This document shows positions 37,555 to 51,470 of a stretch of 64,000 nucleotides of DNA, one piece after another. The stretch is from Blastomyces gilchristii SLH14081 (taxonomy: Eukaryota > Ascomycota > Eurotiomycetes > Onygenales > Ajellomycetaceae). A model generated the notes under the pieces. That model did not search any database, was not told the origin of the DNA, and worked only from the letters and a program-made list of their open reading frames with translations. The position numbers and the translations under genes are program-made. The DNA lies in contig NW_003101670.1 in the NCBI RefSeq assembly GCF_000003855.2, positions 210,841-274,840 of the forward strand, read 5' to 3'. How positions within the stretch are numbered: the first letter of the stretch is position 1; each line of letters starts with the position of its first letter.

Positions 37555-39043
37555 CCACTGATCATGTTTTTCTGATTATTTTACATAGTCACAGATACTA
37601 ATATTTTTGTTTTAATTTATATAAAATCTTCATATATTGACAGATTCATATTCATCAATGATTATAATCTCAATATTAAATTATTGATTGAGAACTTAAA
37701 GAATATAATAATAAGGAAATTATCTGTACTGTGTATGACTGAGTCTTCTGTATTTTCTTCTACTCTCTCTGTTTCTTTCTCTATTACTCTCTCTTAATCT
37801 TCTACATCTGTCTCTGTGTCTGATTCTCCTGCTTCTGCTACTTCTGTCTCTATATCTGATTCTTCTGCTTCTGCTATCTCTACTCTCTCTGATTCTGCTG
37901 TCTCTGCTTTTATTATCAGCTCTTCTCATTTCAAGAAGATATTGCATAGACTTAATAAATTACATTTCTTAGTGTATATACTCTCACTCTTTTTACTAAT
38001 CTCTAGAATAATTTATTATATAAAGACTGTGTATAATATAACTATCTGAAGCTCAGCTGCAGACACTGATTATTATGTTTATTTTAAATATTTATAATAA
38101 GATAATTATTCATTTATATCAGAGAATCACTCTTCTTCTCAATAGTATTAGAATTATAAGTCTTTTCTTTTTTCATCTTTTCTTTCTAACACTGATTTTT
38201 CTATTCTTAGAGAAAATCATTATAAGTTTTATTATATATAAAGTCATAGTATTCACAGATATTAAGAAACTTTTTATAATTATTAAATTTAATATTATAG
38301 ATATATTCACTCTGATAAATATCTTCAGAATAATTAATCTGTATCAGTCTATTCTCTAGTATTTATTATCTGACTTTGTAATACAGATGAAGAATATCTG
38401 TGTTTTCAGAAACAGAAATATAAATGTTGTACTCTTTTATATCTACAGATGTAAGACTTATACATCTTATTTAAAGTGTTATTGTAAGAATAAGCTATTT
38501 ATACACTGTATTCTGCTTTCTGTATTTCTCTGTGTCTCTCTCTCTCTTTCTAAGAAGTCTTATGTATATTGTAATTGTATATACAATTCTAAGATCAGTG
38601 AGTATTTATTCAGTAATTATTATCTCTGCTTTTACAGTTTTGTATACTAATAATAGTTCTTAGTTACTTCAGTGTCAGAGATTATTTTAATTGAAGATGA
38701 TAACATCACTGAGACTACTCTCTCTCACTCTTAAGCTTCTTTCATCACTTTCTCTTTCTTCTCTGCAGAGAAGATGATATGCATATCAGATTATAAGTAT
38801 TCAGTCTTAAGTGACTTCTGCTATTATTTATTCAGTTCTGTGTCTTCTTCTTCTTTTATTTCTTTTATCTTTATCTTCTTTATTCTGACTTCTGATTCTG
38901 CAGATTCTGTACTCTTCTTTAATTTTTCTATGCATATATATACATATTTCTATATTGACATTTCAGTCAATCTTGTGATAAATGATATTAATATCATACA
39001 CAGAGTGATAGAGAAATTAGAGATATATACAGTATTATTGTAA
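37555..39043 (+). pseudogene. Decayed antisense Cys-rich frame of G2 copy b
   Basis: Counterpart of the plus-strand frames at 20132-21137. Open pieces at 37816-38049 (Ser-rich part), 38075-38359 (containing VFTDIKKLF) and 38387-38650 (ICVFRNRNINVV, then CNCIYNSK) preserve order and spacing. Several Cys codons have become Tyr (TGT to TAT). A further open piece, 38774-39043, matches 21274-21552 of copy a. Confidence 0.35.
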
Positions 39044-39349
39044 GAGTAGCTTGTAGTTCTTAAATTTCTTACAGATCTTAATTTTGAGATTTTCTTTATT
39101 TTTAACATTTTTCAGATGATGTAGCATTGGAAATAGATTAAATGTATAATATATAAAAATGAATGAAGTGTATATAATAACATTTGTCTTTTATAACTGA
39201 CTCTTACAGTTGATAATCAATTCATTATCTCTTTTCTTTTCTTATACTTTTTCTTTATCTACTAGTTATTACTCTTACACAATCTCTATATAATATAGTA
39301 TTCAGTGACTAGATTCAGCAGCTTTTATCTTTTATAATTCTGTCTTATA

Positions 39350-42300
39350 TATTATACTATCTCTCTTTACTCACTCAGATCACTATAGTAAACAGCTCAT
39401 TGAAACTAATCTCATCTGATCTCTGAGCATTCTCAGAGATTGAGATGACTTAGTCTCATATATTCACAGATGTTTCAGATGATTTATTCTCTGTTATCTC
39501 TGTAATTAAACTGATATAAACAGTTAAATTCAACTCTGAATTTCTTTTTCTTCTGCAATTTGATTTATATATAAGTCTGTCACTTTGAGACTGTTTTTTA
39601 CTGTGTTACACTCACTATCTGTGACATGTTATTATATAATCAGCTACAGTCTCATCACTTATTAAAGTGTAGTATTTATCTGATTTCTTCATTACTTCTC
39701 ATTCTTTTCTTATAATTATGAAAAGATTAGAATAAGTAAGATTATCTAATTTATAAGTATCTATAATTTCTCTTACTTTATAAGACTTTTTAATTATAAG
39801 TCTCTTCTTCTTCAATACTGATAAAAGTACTGTGAATAACTATAATCTACTCAGATCTTACATCTTTATTTTTATAAAATATGAATTATTTATTAAATTA
39901 TATAAGACTAATTTCTCTGATTCTTTCAATGCATATATTCTCAGAGAATGTGATTTAAGTATTTTATAGAGCTTAAATTATCTAGATTGAAACTCCTCAG
40001 AGCTCTCATTATATATGAGAACTCATATTCTTATCTTAAGACTCAATTTCTTAACTAGTGAGTCTTATATTCTTTTCAATTGAATTGCTCAGTTCAGAAG
40101 TAACTTATTAGCTTTTACATGTATATGACTAATCTCTTTCAATCTTAATTTCATATCTGCAACTGTTGCATCTGTAACTGCTACTACTGTATCTGTAACT
40201 GCTATTTTCTCTCTTATCTTTTCTGAAGCATTCTTCAGAATGTGCAGATGCAATTCATATAACAGATAGAATAATAAACACTTGAAGACTGCATACTGCT
40301 GAATTCATGTAGTTAATAGTATCTGACTGAGATATTTATTTCATAATCTTATAGACTTACTCACTAGATATTTCATTAGTATATTACTTAAGATTTCATT
40401 CAAGTATTTCACTTTTCTATTTATTCACAGATAATATAATATTATTCTATAATATCTTATCTATAACTGACTTATGAAATGTCTCATCACTTCTCTTATA
40501 AGATTCACACTGTTATCAGTTAGAATCTCATATAGTATTTCATAGTTAATATAGATCTTATTATATAGAAACTTTATCACTATCTTCTCTATTATCTCTA
40601 AAACTGCTTTTACAACTGATCAGTCAGTAGTGTAATCAATAGCAGTGATTATTCATCAATTTTTGTTTAGTATTCATAGTAATATATCTATAAGATTCAT
40701 CTCTCATTATTTAAACAGTTGTATTATACACTTTATCTGATATTGTACTTTCTTACATTCTAATCCTTTCTTAGATTCTTTCACAACCTGATAATTCAGA
40801 CACTTGTAAGTATATATCTGAATATTCTCAGTCATGCTTAGTCAGTATACTCTTAATTTAAGTATACTCATAAGTTTAGAGCTTTCTAAGTGACTGAATT
40901 TCTTATGTATGTAAGTTATTAAGTTATATTTAAATAAATATTCTAGATAGAAAGCTTCTGCATATTCTAGATCACAGTAAAGTATAATATTATTTTTCAA
41001 TTTTCTCAGCTTGAAGTTTGAAAGTATTTCTTCTACTACTTTTATAAGATGCTTATTATCTGATATCTTATCATTCTTCAAGTGAGAGATCATTGTATTT
41101 ACTTATTCTGATTTCTTATACTCTCTCAGTGCATTTAATATAAACTTCTCTTATATCTAATTTACAGAATTCTCACTCATGAAATCAGATCTATAACTGA
41201 TTATATCAGATATTATAGTATCTGATCTCTTTCAGTATTTGATATAAAGATTATACACTTGAAACTCTGAGATTCAATATACTAAGTGTTTGAAAGATTT
41301 TATTGTTAATTATAGATAAATAAGACTTTCATAATCTATGATTACTGTTATTATATATCTGTTATTAATATATCTATCTCATAACATCAGCACATGCTTA
41401 ATTGCTAGTAATTTCTTTTTATATACTGAGTAATTGAGCTCAGTATCTGATAGTTTTCTATCATCATATATTATTAAATGCAGCTTGCTGTTCTTATTTA
41501 TCTGTAGAAGAGTGTCTCTGATAGCTCATTTAAATGCATTTATCTCAATGTAGAAAGGTTTATTATAATCTGATTAAATAAGCACTGAGAATGTTATTAT
41601 ATATTCTCTCAGTATGAGAAAAGTCTCTTTATACACAGTATTTCAGATAATTGAATAAAACTTCTTCTTTTACAGATTTGTATTCATTTCTCTTAAGAGA
41701 TCTGAGAGTGATGCAGATATTTATATAAAATTCTTAATAAATCTACAGTAATATAAGATTAACTTAAGAAACTATTATATATAATATACATTTCTCAGCT
41801 GCAGTCAATTCACTATAATATTTAATTTCTTCAGAATGAGATGTATATAGTCATCACTTATTATATATTCTATAAACTTTAACTTTTCTATTTCAAATAC
41901 ACACTTTATTAATTTAATATAGAGCTTATACTCTGTCAGAGTTATAAGCACTTCATTAAGATACTTTAGATATTCATTATATAAGTTTGAAAAGACTAGA
42001 ATGTTATTAAGATATATAAGATATAAGATTTTATTCTATTTATAAAGAATTGTATTTATTATTATTTAAAAGATGATGAGTGTATTTATTAGATTGAATA
42101 ATATTATTAGAAATTTGAACTTCTCTTATTACATATTAAATATAGTTCACAGAACTGACAGTTTATCTACACAGATCTATCAGTATTCTGAGAGAAAATC
42201 AATCTTTAATAAATATCAGATATTTTCAACTGTATTCAACTGTTATTGAATTCATAACAGTGAATATTTATTCTTAATTGTAAGCTTGTTAAGTACTTAA

Positions 42301-43665
42301 TAATCAATATATATTTATTACTTCTCATCTGTCTTTTTCATAAATAGAACTGAAAAGTCTCATATACTTAATGAGAATTATATAAGATCATATTTTAAAA
42401 GGTCTGTAATCTGATACTTCTATTCTTTAAGATGTGTTTGTAACAGAGAGTATATATTCTAATTAACTGATTTTGTATTCTCTGTGTCAATCTTATATAT
42501 AAATTCTTAGTTCAGCAGCAATTCTGATAAAAGATCTGTTTAGAAGATCTTCTTATACTTCTTCAGAAGCTTCTTTATACACTTATTCTTTTATATATTC
42601 TTTATCTTAATCTTCTTCACTTTCAGATTCTGTATAACATACAGAATACTTTCAGATGAGATTTTATAAATCATTCTCTTTATTTATTAATATATAAGCA
42701 GATTTAATTCTTCTATATCAGAGATATGAAATGTTCTTCTCATATCAGTTGATAGAATTATATGAACTGTTTTCTTTCTATCAGTTAACTGTATATAATA
42801 TATATATTATTGAATCTGAAGATTGAATCTTTGAAATCAATTAAGTCTGAGAATAAGATTATATTTTATGTTCTACAGCTCTTACACTCAAATGTAGCAA
42901 GATTATTCTCTTAAGTATAAGAAAACTCTTACTCTTACAGATGATATTAAATATTAGTTATTAGATAATCTTATATATCAGAGATTCTTCACTCAGCAGA
43001 TCTCTTTCAGTCTTTAAATTATATAATTATTAATATATTATATAGAAGCTTCTGTATCTACTAATACCTTTACAGTTATCTCTTAATTCTTACTCAAGTG
43101 CTTCTTATATATTAATATTTCAAGTCTCAAGATATTGAGATGAGTGTTCACTTTATCATTCTCACTCACATCTTATTCAGAAGTCTGCTTTCTCTTGATA
43201 TTCACAGAATTCAGAGAGTTATCTAATATAAGTATCTTTTTCACTTTGAAGACTTTTTACAGAATATCAGTGAGTGTCTCTAAGCTTACTAATTCTGCTA
43301 GTTTTTTAACTCTCTTACTTTTCTTGATTATATATACTGTGTGTAATCTTTTATATTATGATTTTAGCATCTGCAGTTAAAGTAAGCTTAATACTTATAA
43401 TATCAAGATTTTCACTTAGAAAATCTCTTTTTCAGAGAATTCAGTACTTTAGTAATAATATTTAGATCTAGATTTATTATATTCAGATATATAACTTATA
43501 TTATAGAAGTCTGATTATCTGTTCTTCACTGAAGTATACTTAATTACAGTATTTTCTATCACAATTGACTCACTTATTTCTATATAATAAGAATATTATA
43601 GACTTCTTTCATTATATCTGATTATAAGATTAAGTATTTTCATTTCACTCTTAACTCAGATATAA
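39350..43665 (-). pseudogene. pol and gag C-terminus remnant of G2 copy b
   Basis: Aligned with 21840-26221 of copy a. The integrase zinc-region piece 40842-41093 (HKKFSHLESS) is open on the minus strand. The reverse transcriptase box lies near 42000 and is more degraded than in copy a. Heavily mutated and non-functional. Confidence 0.78.
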
Positions 43666-44198
43666 TGTAACATGGCGGAACCGAAGCAGTGACTAGTCAG
43701 CAGTGTCATATAGAAATAGTTGTTTGAGAAGTCATATAAGTGAGCTTGATTATCTTGCTTGAATAGCAAGCTTATAGACTACAGAGTTATTATGAGAATA
43801 TTACAGATATGATACTTAGTATACTAAGAAGATTGTATGAGACACATAGTAACTCTCATATATATTTCAGTAGAAGAAAAACAAATCACTGACTTCTTTA
43901 ATGAGAAGTCAGCATCTAGCTATTCTATATAGATAATGAGCAGATACTCTTCTTCTATTTCATGAGCAAGAATAGTCAGAGTGATATCTCAGTGACATCT
44001 CATTATTAAGAAAGAGTAATCTGCTGATCTTATATAGAAGTAAGATTCTTATATTCATCAATTGAATCTTTCTATAATATATCTGAATAATGTTATAGAG
44101 TGATTGAAAATCAGTTTGAACAGAATGAAATCATCTGCATGAAATTGATAAGCTGTATAAAACTGTAATAAGGTCTTAGCATAGTCAGAAGTATAACA
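43666..44198 (-). repeat. G3 3' LTR (533 bp)
   Basis: Starts TGTAACATGGCGG and ends GTATAACA. The first 20 bp are well preserved but the far end is mutated (CATAGTCAGAAG versus CGCGGCCGGGAG in the partner). Confidence 0.92.
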
Positions 44199-45760
44199 AT
44201 ACTCTTCTCTTTAAATGTATAGTCTCAATGTGCTCAAGATTATCAGATTAGAAATTATCTTTATTATATAGTAATAGTTATCAACTGATTAACAGTATAT
44301 ATACTGTATAAAGAAATAGATGAGTTTTTCTGCTAACTGTATAGATCTTTCTTTTCTCATCTTCATTCAAATTAAACATGTAATAAGTGAGTTTCTTATA
44401 TATTAATTTGAAATATGAAAAATATAGTTAATAAGTGACTTACAGATCTCTCATTATATTTCATTCTATATATGAAATTCCCTGCAAAAGTGATGTGTTT
44501 TAGAGACAAAGTTAACAGTAGTGACAGGATTTTTTGAAAAGATTCTCTCTCTCTCTGTAACACATTTTTCTCTCTCTCTCTCATCTGTAATAGTGAGTGC
44601 ATGAGAGCATCATTCTTAAGAGATAATAAGAGACTTATTCTGACATTTTCTAGTGAATAATAAACATCTATGTGGTGCGGCTGTGATCTTCATAACTGTT
44701 AAGAAAGCCAGATTGAAGATAGAAGCAGCAGCATTAATGAGTCATAAGAGTATCACTTTTATTATCACTTCTTCTTCTTCTTCTTCTTCTGCTTCTCTTG
44801 TGACTATAATGATAGTCACTGTGCCTTGCAGTGAGATATCATCTCTTCTGTCAGTCAGTTCATCTATATTCAGTTCTTCTTCTGCTGTCTCTGTCACTGT
44901 TGCAACACTGCCTCCTTTCTCAGTCAATACAGTGATGTATAACCCTGTGTGATCATTCAGAGAGAAACTCAGAAAGAGCTTGATTCTGAGAACAGTGACT
45001 CTGAGAAGCTCAATCTGTAGTTTCTCTTTCACAGCATATCTGAGTTCTGCTCAGAATACTGCTGAGTTGAATCTGCAGAGTTCTGCAGTTTCTTTATCTT
45101 CTCTCTGTGAGAAGGCTTCAGTGCAGCTTCTAGTCAGCATCATTATCTGTCTATACTATACTAAGTAGCTGAAGAAGAGAAGGATTTTATGCATCTATCT
45201 CTTCTCTTACTTCTATTATTTTCATTATATCTGTAACAATAACTTCTGTCTCTCTGTAAGTATTATCTTATAGAAAGACATTATATCAGCTCTGATAAGA
45301 AGCTTAGATACTTAAGCAGTACAGAGTGAGAGTCTCAGAGCTTTAAGTATTGATAGATTCTGTCAAGACTGAGAAGATCTCTCTTGCTCATCTGTAAAAG
45401 AAGACAAAAGTGTGAATCTCTGAGATGAAAAAATATCTCAGAATGACTGATCTTAAGAAGAGATCAGTTAATACTACTGTTAAAAGCACTGCAGAGATTA
45501 ATCACTGATTGAAGAGAATCTCACTTCAATTGAAGCAGATGACTGAGATACTTTATAAATTAATAAGTTAATACTTTAAGTATCTCTTATACTCTTCTAC
45601 AGCATGCTTCTCTGCAGTACTGCAGTACTAACTTCTCAACAGATAAAGATATCAGTGTCAGAGACTTTAACAGTGAAGAATGAGTTTGATGAGAGTGTGA
45701 TTATTAATAAGTAGATTCTGAGATTCTCTTCTTTTTACTTTTTCAGCAGGCTGCAGTCTT
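44199..45760. other. Extra block between G3 chromodomain and 3' LTR
   Basis: About 1.5 kb not explained by gag-pol. At 44653-45168 both strands are nearly open. The plus strand has one TGA between 44653-44952 and 44980-45168 in the same frame, with a Ser-rich run. The minus strand reads acidic protein (44742-45032, with ELNIDELTDRRDD and a Glu run). A TTC/GAA microsatellite at about 44769-44790 produces the Ser and Glu runs. The coding strand cannot be decided and no family is recognised. Confidence 0.4.
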
Positions 45761-46054
45761 ATTTAAAATAGTAGCAGTTTACAGATTAATAATATTAATC
45801 TTTATTAGTTTTAAATATCTCTTTTCTTTAACTGCTTCAGGAATTTTACACTTGTATAGTCTTATTAAACTTCTAAAAATTCTTTGAGAGAAAATAGAAG
45901 AAGAGTATTACAGAGTTAATAAGACATTAACTTACTATTATAAGATTATCTCTAAAAAACTCTTTAAGAAAAATGAGAAGTCTTAAACAGCATTTCTTAT
46001 TCAATATCTCTGATATATAACAGAGCAGTCTCTACTAGTTATCTTATAGCTTAC

Positions 46055-49000
46055 AATCTCTTTCTCAGTATTTTTCAAATGCTTAAGCAGTTCTCATGAA
46101 TTCTCTGATAATGAATAATCTTCTTATTTAATAAGATATTAAAGCTTGCTGTAATACATTCACTTATTCAATATTTTCTTCATAAAATATTCAGTATCAC
46201 TCTCAATCTCAATATTATTTAGTCAAGACAGCTTCATCTCAGAGTATTACTTATAGAGCTTTAAATAGAAAATATGAAAAACAGAATGAATTGATTTCAA
46301 TTCTGAGAATAATTTCAACTTATATATCTACTTACTTATCACTCTTATTACTAAGAAAGGTTCTAGTCATCACTTACTGAGCTTCTTATACAGTCTCATT
46401 ATCTTGATATTCTTTGCTGAAAGTAGCACTTGATTCTATATTAAGAACTTTATTAAAAGATGTTTTTAATTATAGTATTTTATCTATTACTTCTAAATAT
46501 AATAGATGCTTTTCATTATCTTCTTATGAATTTTATTTAAAAGTTTCAATCTTACTTTTACTTCTAGTACTGAGAAATACTCTATTCTCTGTATCTATTC
46601 AACATTCTGACTGTCTATTCTCTTCTTTAAAATATTATCTATGACATTACTGAGTAATGAAGAATTATATTTATAATAAGTATAGAAAGAAGATATCTTT
46701 AAGATTGTATTCTTTACATTATTATATACAAATTCAGTGATCAGAAGATATTTGAGTTAATCATTTTAATAATATAAATAGAATACTTGAAGATGCTGTT
46801 CTAGTGTCTGATTCTGATATTCAGTCTGATTATCTGTCTGTAGATGAAATACAGTACTGAGAAGACATCTTATTATAAGATAATAGTAAAAAGCTGATCA
46901 GTATTTACTAATGAAGAGAGATTCTCAATCTGTTATTAATAATTTCAGAGCACTGTGATTATAAATAATGATATCTAAAAACAGGTTAGTTAATTCAGAG
47001 ACTTTAATCTTTTTATAAATAGAAATATATCTAGTCATCTTTATAAAGTGATTAACAATGACTAAAATTAAGTCATATTCTTTGACTCTTGTTAACTTCA
47101 GATCAACTATGAAATTCATTAATAGATTCTGTTATAAGCTCTTTGAAACAGGCAGTGATATCAACTCACTATATTACTTATACTGTGAAATCTTTATCTT
47201 TTGACAGATATTATAAGTCTCAACATACTCTTTAACATCTGTCTGAAGCTTGTCTTAAATATATTTATATTTTAGAAGCTTCTTAGTCTTCTCTAATCTG
47301 AAGTGTTCTATATAAGAATTATTATAATAAATTCTCAATAACTTCTGATACACTGCTCTGCTATAAGAGATAAAGACTGAATTATTCAGTAGTAGAAGTT
47401 TACATTCTTCTAGTTATCAGTGACTTGATTTCTTAGCAGTATCATTCTGCTCAGAGTCTATCTCTTTCAAGTTTAAACTAGATTCTTTCTTCTTCAACTT
47501 CTGAATTCAAGCTGTAGTAGAGATATCTCTCTTCTATAACTTATTAATAAATTTCAAAAGTAGTCAGATTGAAAGATTATAAACTATTTCATTCTTTATC
47601 AATTCAATGATAGTAAGATATAATATGAGAAGCTCATGATCTTCAGTGTCAGTTCTCTGCAGAGACTCAGGTTTTCTTTCATCTTCTATACTGAGTTATA
47701 CAGCTGTCTTACTGACACTGTTTCTGAGCTTCAGAGAATCTCAATTCTCTGCAGTCAGCTTCTTCTGTAGTGATGATAGAGATTCTTTTATAGAATTCTT
47801 CTCTGCATTAACAATATTATAATTAAGTTATTTAGACAGTGTATCAGTGAGATTAAGCTGATCTGAACAGTATCAGATATAGAAATCATACTCTGAAAGC
47901 AGCTCTGTTCATCTGACTTAACATTCTGTTAAGCTCTTTGTTATCAAGAAGTAACACAGATTTATATAATTAGTGAGAACTTACACTGAGTACTTACTAC
48001 TCTGAAGATAATGTCATCAGATCTTAAAGAATTTAACAATTATTAACATCTTCTAATTATAAGTATTATACCTTCTCTGCATAAGTAATAACTTCTTGAA
48101 GAAGAAGATCACTGATCTTTATTCACAGTATCTTATAGACTTCATGAAAAAGTCTTCTCTTACAGATAATTTATTATCTATTTCTTCAGAAATAATTATT
48201 CTCTGATTCTTTCAACATTGAAAGATCTCTGATATCAACTGTGAAAAGATTTCACAGATCTCATTTCTGAATGTATCAGTCTTACACTGACTGAGTAAGT
48301 CAGAGTTAAAGTGATTCAGTATTGTGACATCTGTAAAAGCTTGTTTCAATTCTATAAATATCTATGCAGTGTCTTGAGTAAGAATAAATAGTTCTATTTT
48401 TCTGTCTTTCACACTTTTCTTTAATAGATCTGTAAGAGAGATAGTAATCTGTGAATATATATAGATGAATTATCTGTAGAAATTTGTAAATTCTAGAAAT
48501 ATCTGCATCTTGTAATACATTCACAGTGCTAGCCAGTTCTCAATAATGAAGACTCAGCTTCTGTTCATTGAAATGCTGTTCATCTTAATAATATAATCTA
48601 AGAAATCAATCTTCTGCATGTAGAATGAGTATTTTTCAGTGTTTGTATAGAGTTAATACTGTCTCAAGCAACTCAACACTTCTCAAACATGAGTATTATG
48701 TTCTTTCTCTGATGTTAAGAAGATTAGAATGTTATTCAGATATACTATATAGAAGATATTGACAAGGTCTCACAGCATCTCATTTATATAGATCTGAAAG
48801 ATGACTGAAGCATTACAAAGATTAAAAGATAAAACAAGATATTCAAAATTGCTGTACTTGATATGAAAAGTCATTTTTTAAACATTATCTTTATTAACTC
48901 TGATTCTGTGATAGATATCTTATATATCAATCTTTGAGAATATCTTTACTTCAGATAATCAATCAATTATCTTATCAATTAATAATAATGAATAGTAATT

Positions 49001-50130
49001 CTTAACTGTTATCTTATTAAGACCTCTGTAGTCTACACATAAGTATAGTCTATCATTCTTCTTGAGTACAAAGAGTATAGATGTCTCTGCTGAACTCTTT
49101 AATAAGTATATTCAGTTCTTTAATTATACTTCTTTAAGATATTTACACAGAACATTCAATTTCTTTATAAATAAGTTATAGAGAGACTCATACAGTGTTA
49201 TTACACTGTCTTCAAGATGAATTTTATATCATATCTTAGTGTCAGAAAACTTCACTGCTTCTCTTTTCAAAAAGATATTCTTATAATCTGTAAAGAGATA
49301 TTGTGTATATCTGTCTTTAATAACAGATACTGCTGCTAATTCTATAGTGAGAGTGATAACTTCTTCATCTATTCTCAAGTTTTAATTATCTGCTATACAG
49401 TATATTAACTCTATCTTTTTCTCAAGATTCTTTCAATGAAACTCTTCAGATTTCTCTATCACTGTCTCTTCATTAGTAAGACAGTATCATCACATCTAAG
49501 TAACTCAGTTAATGAGAGAATTGTTTTCTCTCAATTATAAAAGATCTAGAATAATATTCTCATCTATAATATTAACTGTATAAAGAAGCAGACTGCTCTT
49601 CTTGAAGATTTCTTCTGAGTCTGTGATTATATACTTCACTTGAATTATGTTAAAATAGTGATATTTTATTTCATCAGTAAATTTCATATAATCTGACAGA
49701 TCTATCTTCTTTCAACTCTTTATTAAAGAAAAGAAATAGAATATGAAGTTAATATTCATTTCAGAGTCAAGTAGATATCTCACTGATATCTTCTTATTTA
49801 AGATATATATTATGATTATAACATGAACTCAGAGATATAAGAATTATCAATTCTTCATTTCTTTCTCTTCTTTATCTTCTATGAATATATTTATCAGAAG
49901 AGAAGTTAACTTTGAAAAGATATCTTCTCAGTTTCTTCTTTTCTTCAGCTTCTTACAATCACTGATATAGTGATTATCAGCTTTACAGTTGAAACAGAGA
50001 TTCTTATCAAATCTTTTTTAACATTTCTTCATAGTGAGTGAAGAGTCAGAATACTTGAAATTCTTCTTTACTTTCTCTACACTAAAGTCATCACAGTATT
50101 ATTTAGATTCTATTATTAATTACTTAGAAG
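46055..50130 (-). pseudogene. gag-pol-chromodomain remnant of G3
   Basis: Minus-strand decayed polyprotein. The CCHC knuckle CFNCKADNHYISDC is intact at 49955-49996. The protease motif is LLDSE near 49770 (LDSG in the family). The reverse transcriptase box is YLNN at 48731-48742. The integrase core piece 46925-47119 reads DLKLTRVKEYDLILVIVNHF. At 46055-46205 a chromodomain reads EYFMKKILNK...MYYSKL.YLIK.EDYSLSEN, with Trp codons turned to stops. Gag sequence upstream of the knuckle continues toward 50930 but is too decayed to delimit. Inactive. Confidence 0.85.
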
Positions 50131-50932
50131 AGATCTTATTAATCTTTTTCTCAGAGAATTAACTATTTAAATAGATTCAGAAAGTTAGATTGATAAGCTC
50201 AGTGTAATTGATTAATAAACTCTGATATTATAATATTATTATCTGCATCTTATAAGTCAGCTTCATGAGATAAAGCTGTGTTTTTAATTAATTCAAATCA
50301 TCAGTTAATTTCTCTCAATATTCTTTAAATCTTATATTGAAATTGAAAGAATTCTCATTATCTTATTAATATAATAAGTTAAACTACTGTATTACTATGA
50401 AGTCACAGTTATAGTGATCTTTGATTTGATTCAGTAGAAAGTTCTTGAATTCTTTCTAAGTCATAACAGTATTGATATACTCAAGCTCTCTCTTCTTAAT
50501 AACTCAAGTAGTTGCAGAGATGCTTTTAAGAAGATTGACAGTGTATATTACTCATATCTTGTGAGTATTATACTGGCTCAGATTAAGGCAGAATTTTCAT
50601 TTAAGAGTACAGATAAAGCTGTGAAATTCAGACAAGATATTTCTCTTATATCTCAGAGAATCTTTGATCTTAATCTCTCTATCTTTATAATAGATGTAGG
50701 TGTGTAGAAGCCGCAGCAGTGACAGAGTGATTAAAAAGCTTATATTAAAATATACAGTAATTTCAGAAATCTCAGATTTCTGCTGAGATAGAGATGTACA
50801 CACTCTAGAAAATGATGTAGTATTTCTCTCAGAGAGTGAGATCAGATCAGTCTCAGTGTGAGTATATAAGATTATATCAGTCTGTTAAAGCTTGACTGAT
50901 TCAAACTTATAATCAGATCAAGTAATTTAAAT

Positions 50933-51465
50933 TATAACATAATGAAATTAAAGCAGTGACTAGTCAGCAGTGTTATATAGAGATAGTTATTTAAGAAGCT
51001 GTATAAGTGAGCTTGATTATCTTGCTTGAATAGTGAGCTTGTAGACTACAGAGTTATTGTAAGAATATTACAGATATAATACTTAGTATACTAAGAAGAT
51101 TATATGAAATATACAGTAACTCTTATATATATTTCAGTAGAAGAAAAATGAATCACTGACTTCTTTAATAAGAGGTCAGTATCTAGCTATTCTATATAGA
51201 TAATGAATGAATACTCTTCTCTCATTTCATGAGTGAGAATAGCTGAAGTGATATCTCAGTAGTGTCTTATTATCAAGAAAGAGTAATCTGCTGACCTTAT
51301 ATAGAAGTGAGGTTCTTATATTCATCAATCAGATCTTTCTATGATATATTCAAATAATGTCATAGAGTGATTGAAAACTAGTTCAGACAGAATGAAATTA
51401 TTCACATAAGATTGATAAGCCGTGTGAAACCGCAACAGGGCCTTGACGCGGCCGGGAGCATGATA
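50933..51465 (-). repeat. G3 5' LTR (533 bp)
   Basis: Begins TATAACATAATG (from TGTAACATGGCG) and ends GGGAGCATGATA. The last 45 bp (51419-51462) keep CG and GG motifs (ACCGCAACAGGG, GACGCGGCCGGGAGC) while the other end is strongly mutated, the mirror image of its partner LTR. Confidence 0.92.
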
Positions 51466-51470
51466 TATAA

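Larger units (their letters stand above)
43666..51465 (-). mobile_element. Ty3/gypsy chromovirus G3 (complete, decayed)
   Basis: 7800-bp element on the minus strand with 533-bp LTRs at 43666-44198 (3') and 50933-51465 (5') and a perfect 5-bp TSD, TATAA (43661-43665 and 51466-51470), inserted in gag of G2 copy b. Minus-strand order: zinc knuckle at 49955-49996, protease near 49770, reverse transcriptase near 48735, integrase at 46925-47119, chromodomain at about 46055-46205. An extra 1.5-kb block precedes the 3' LTR. Confidence 0.92.
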
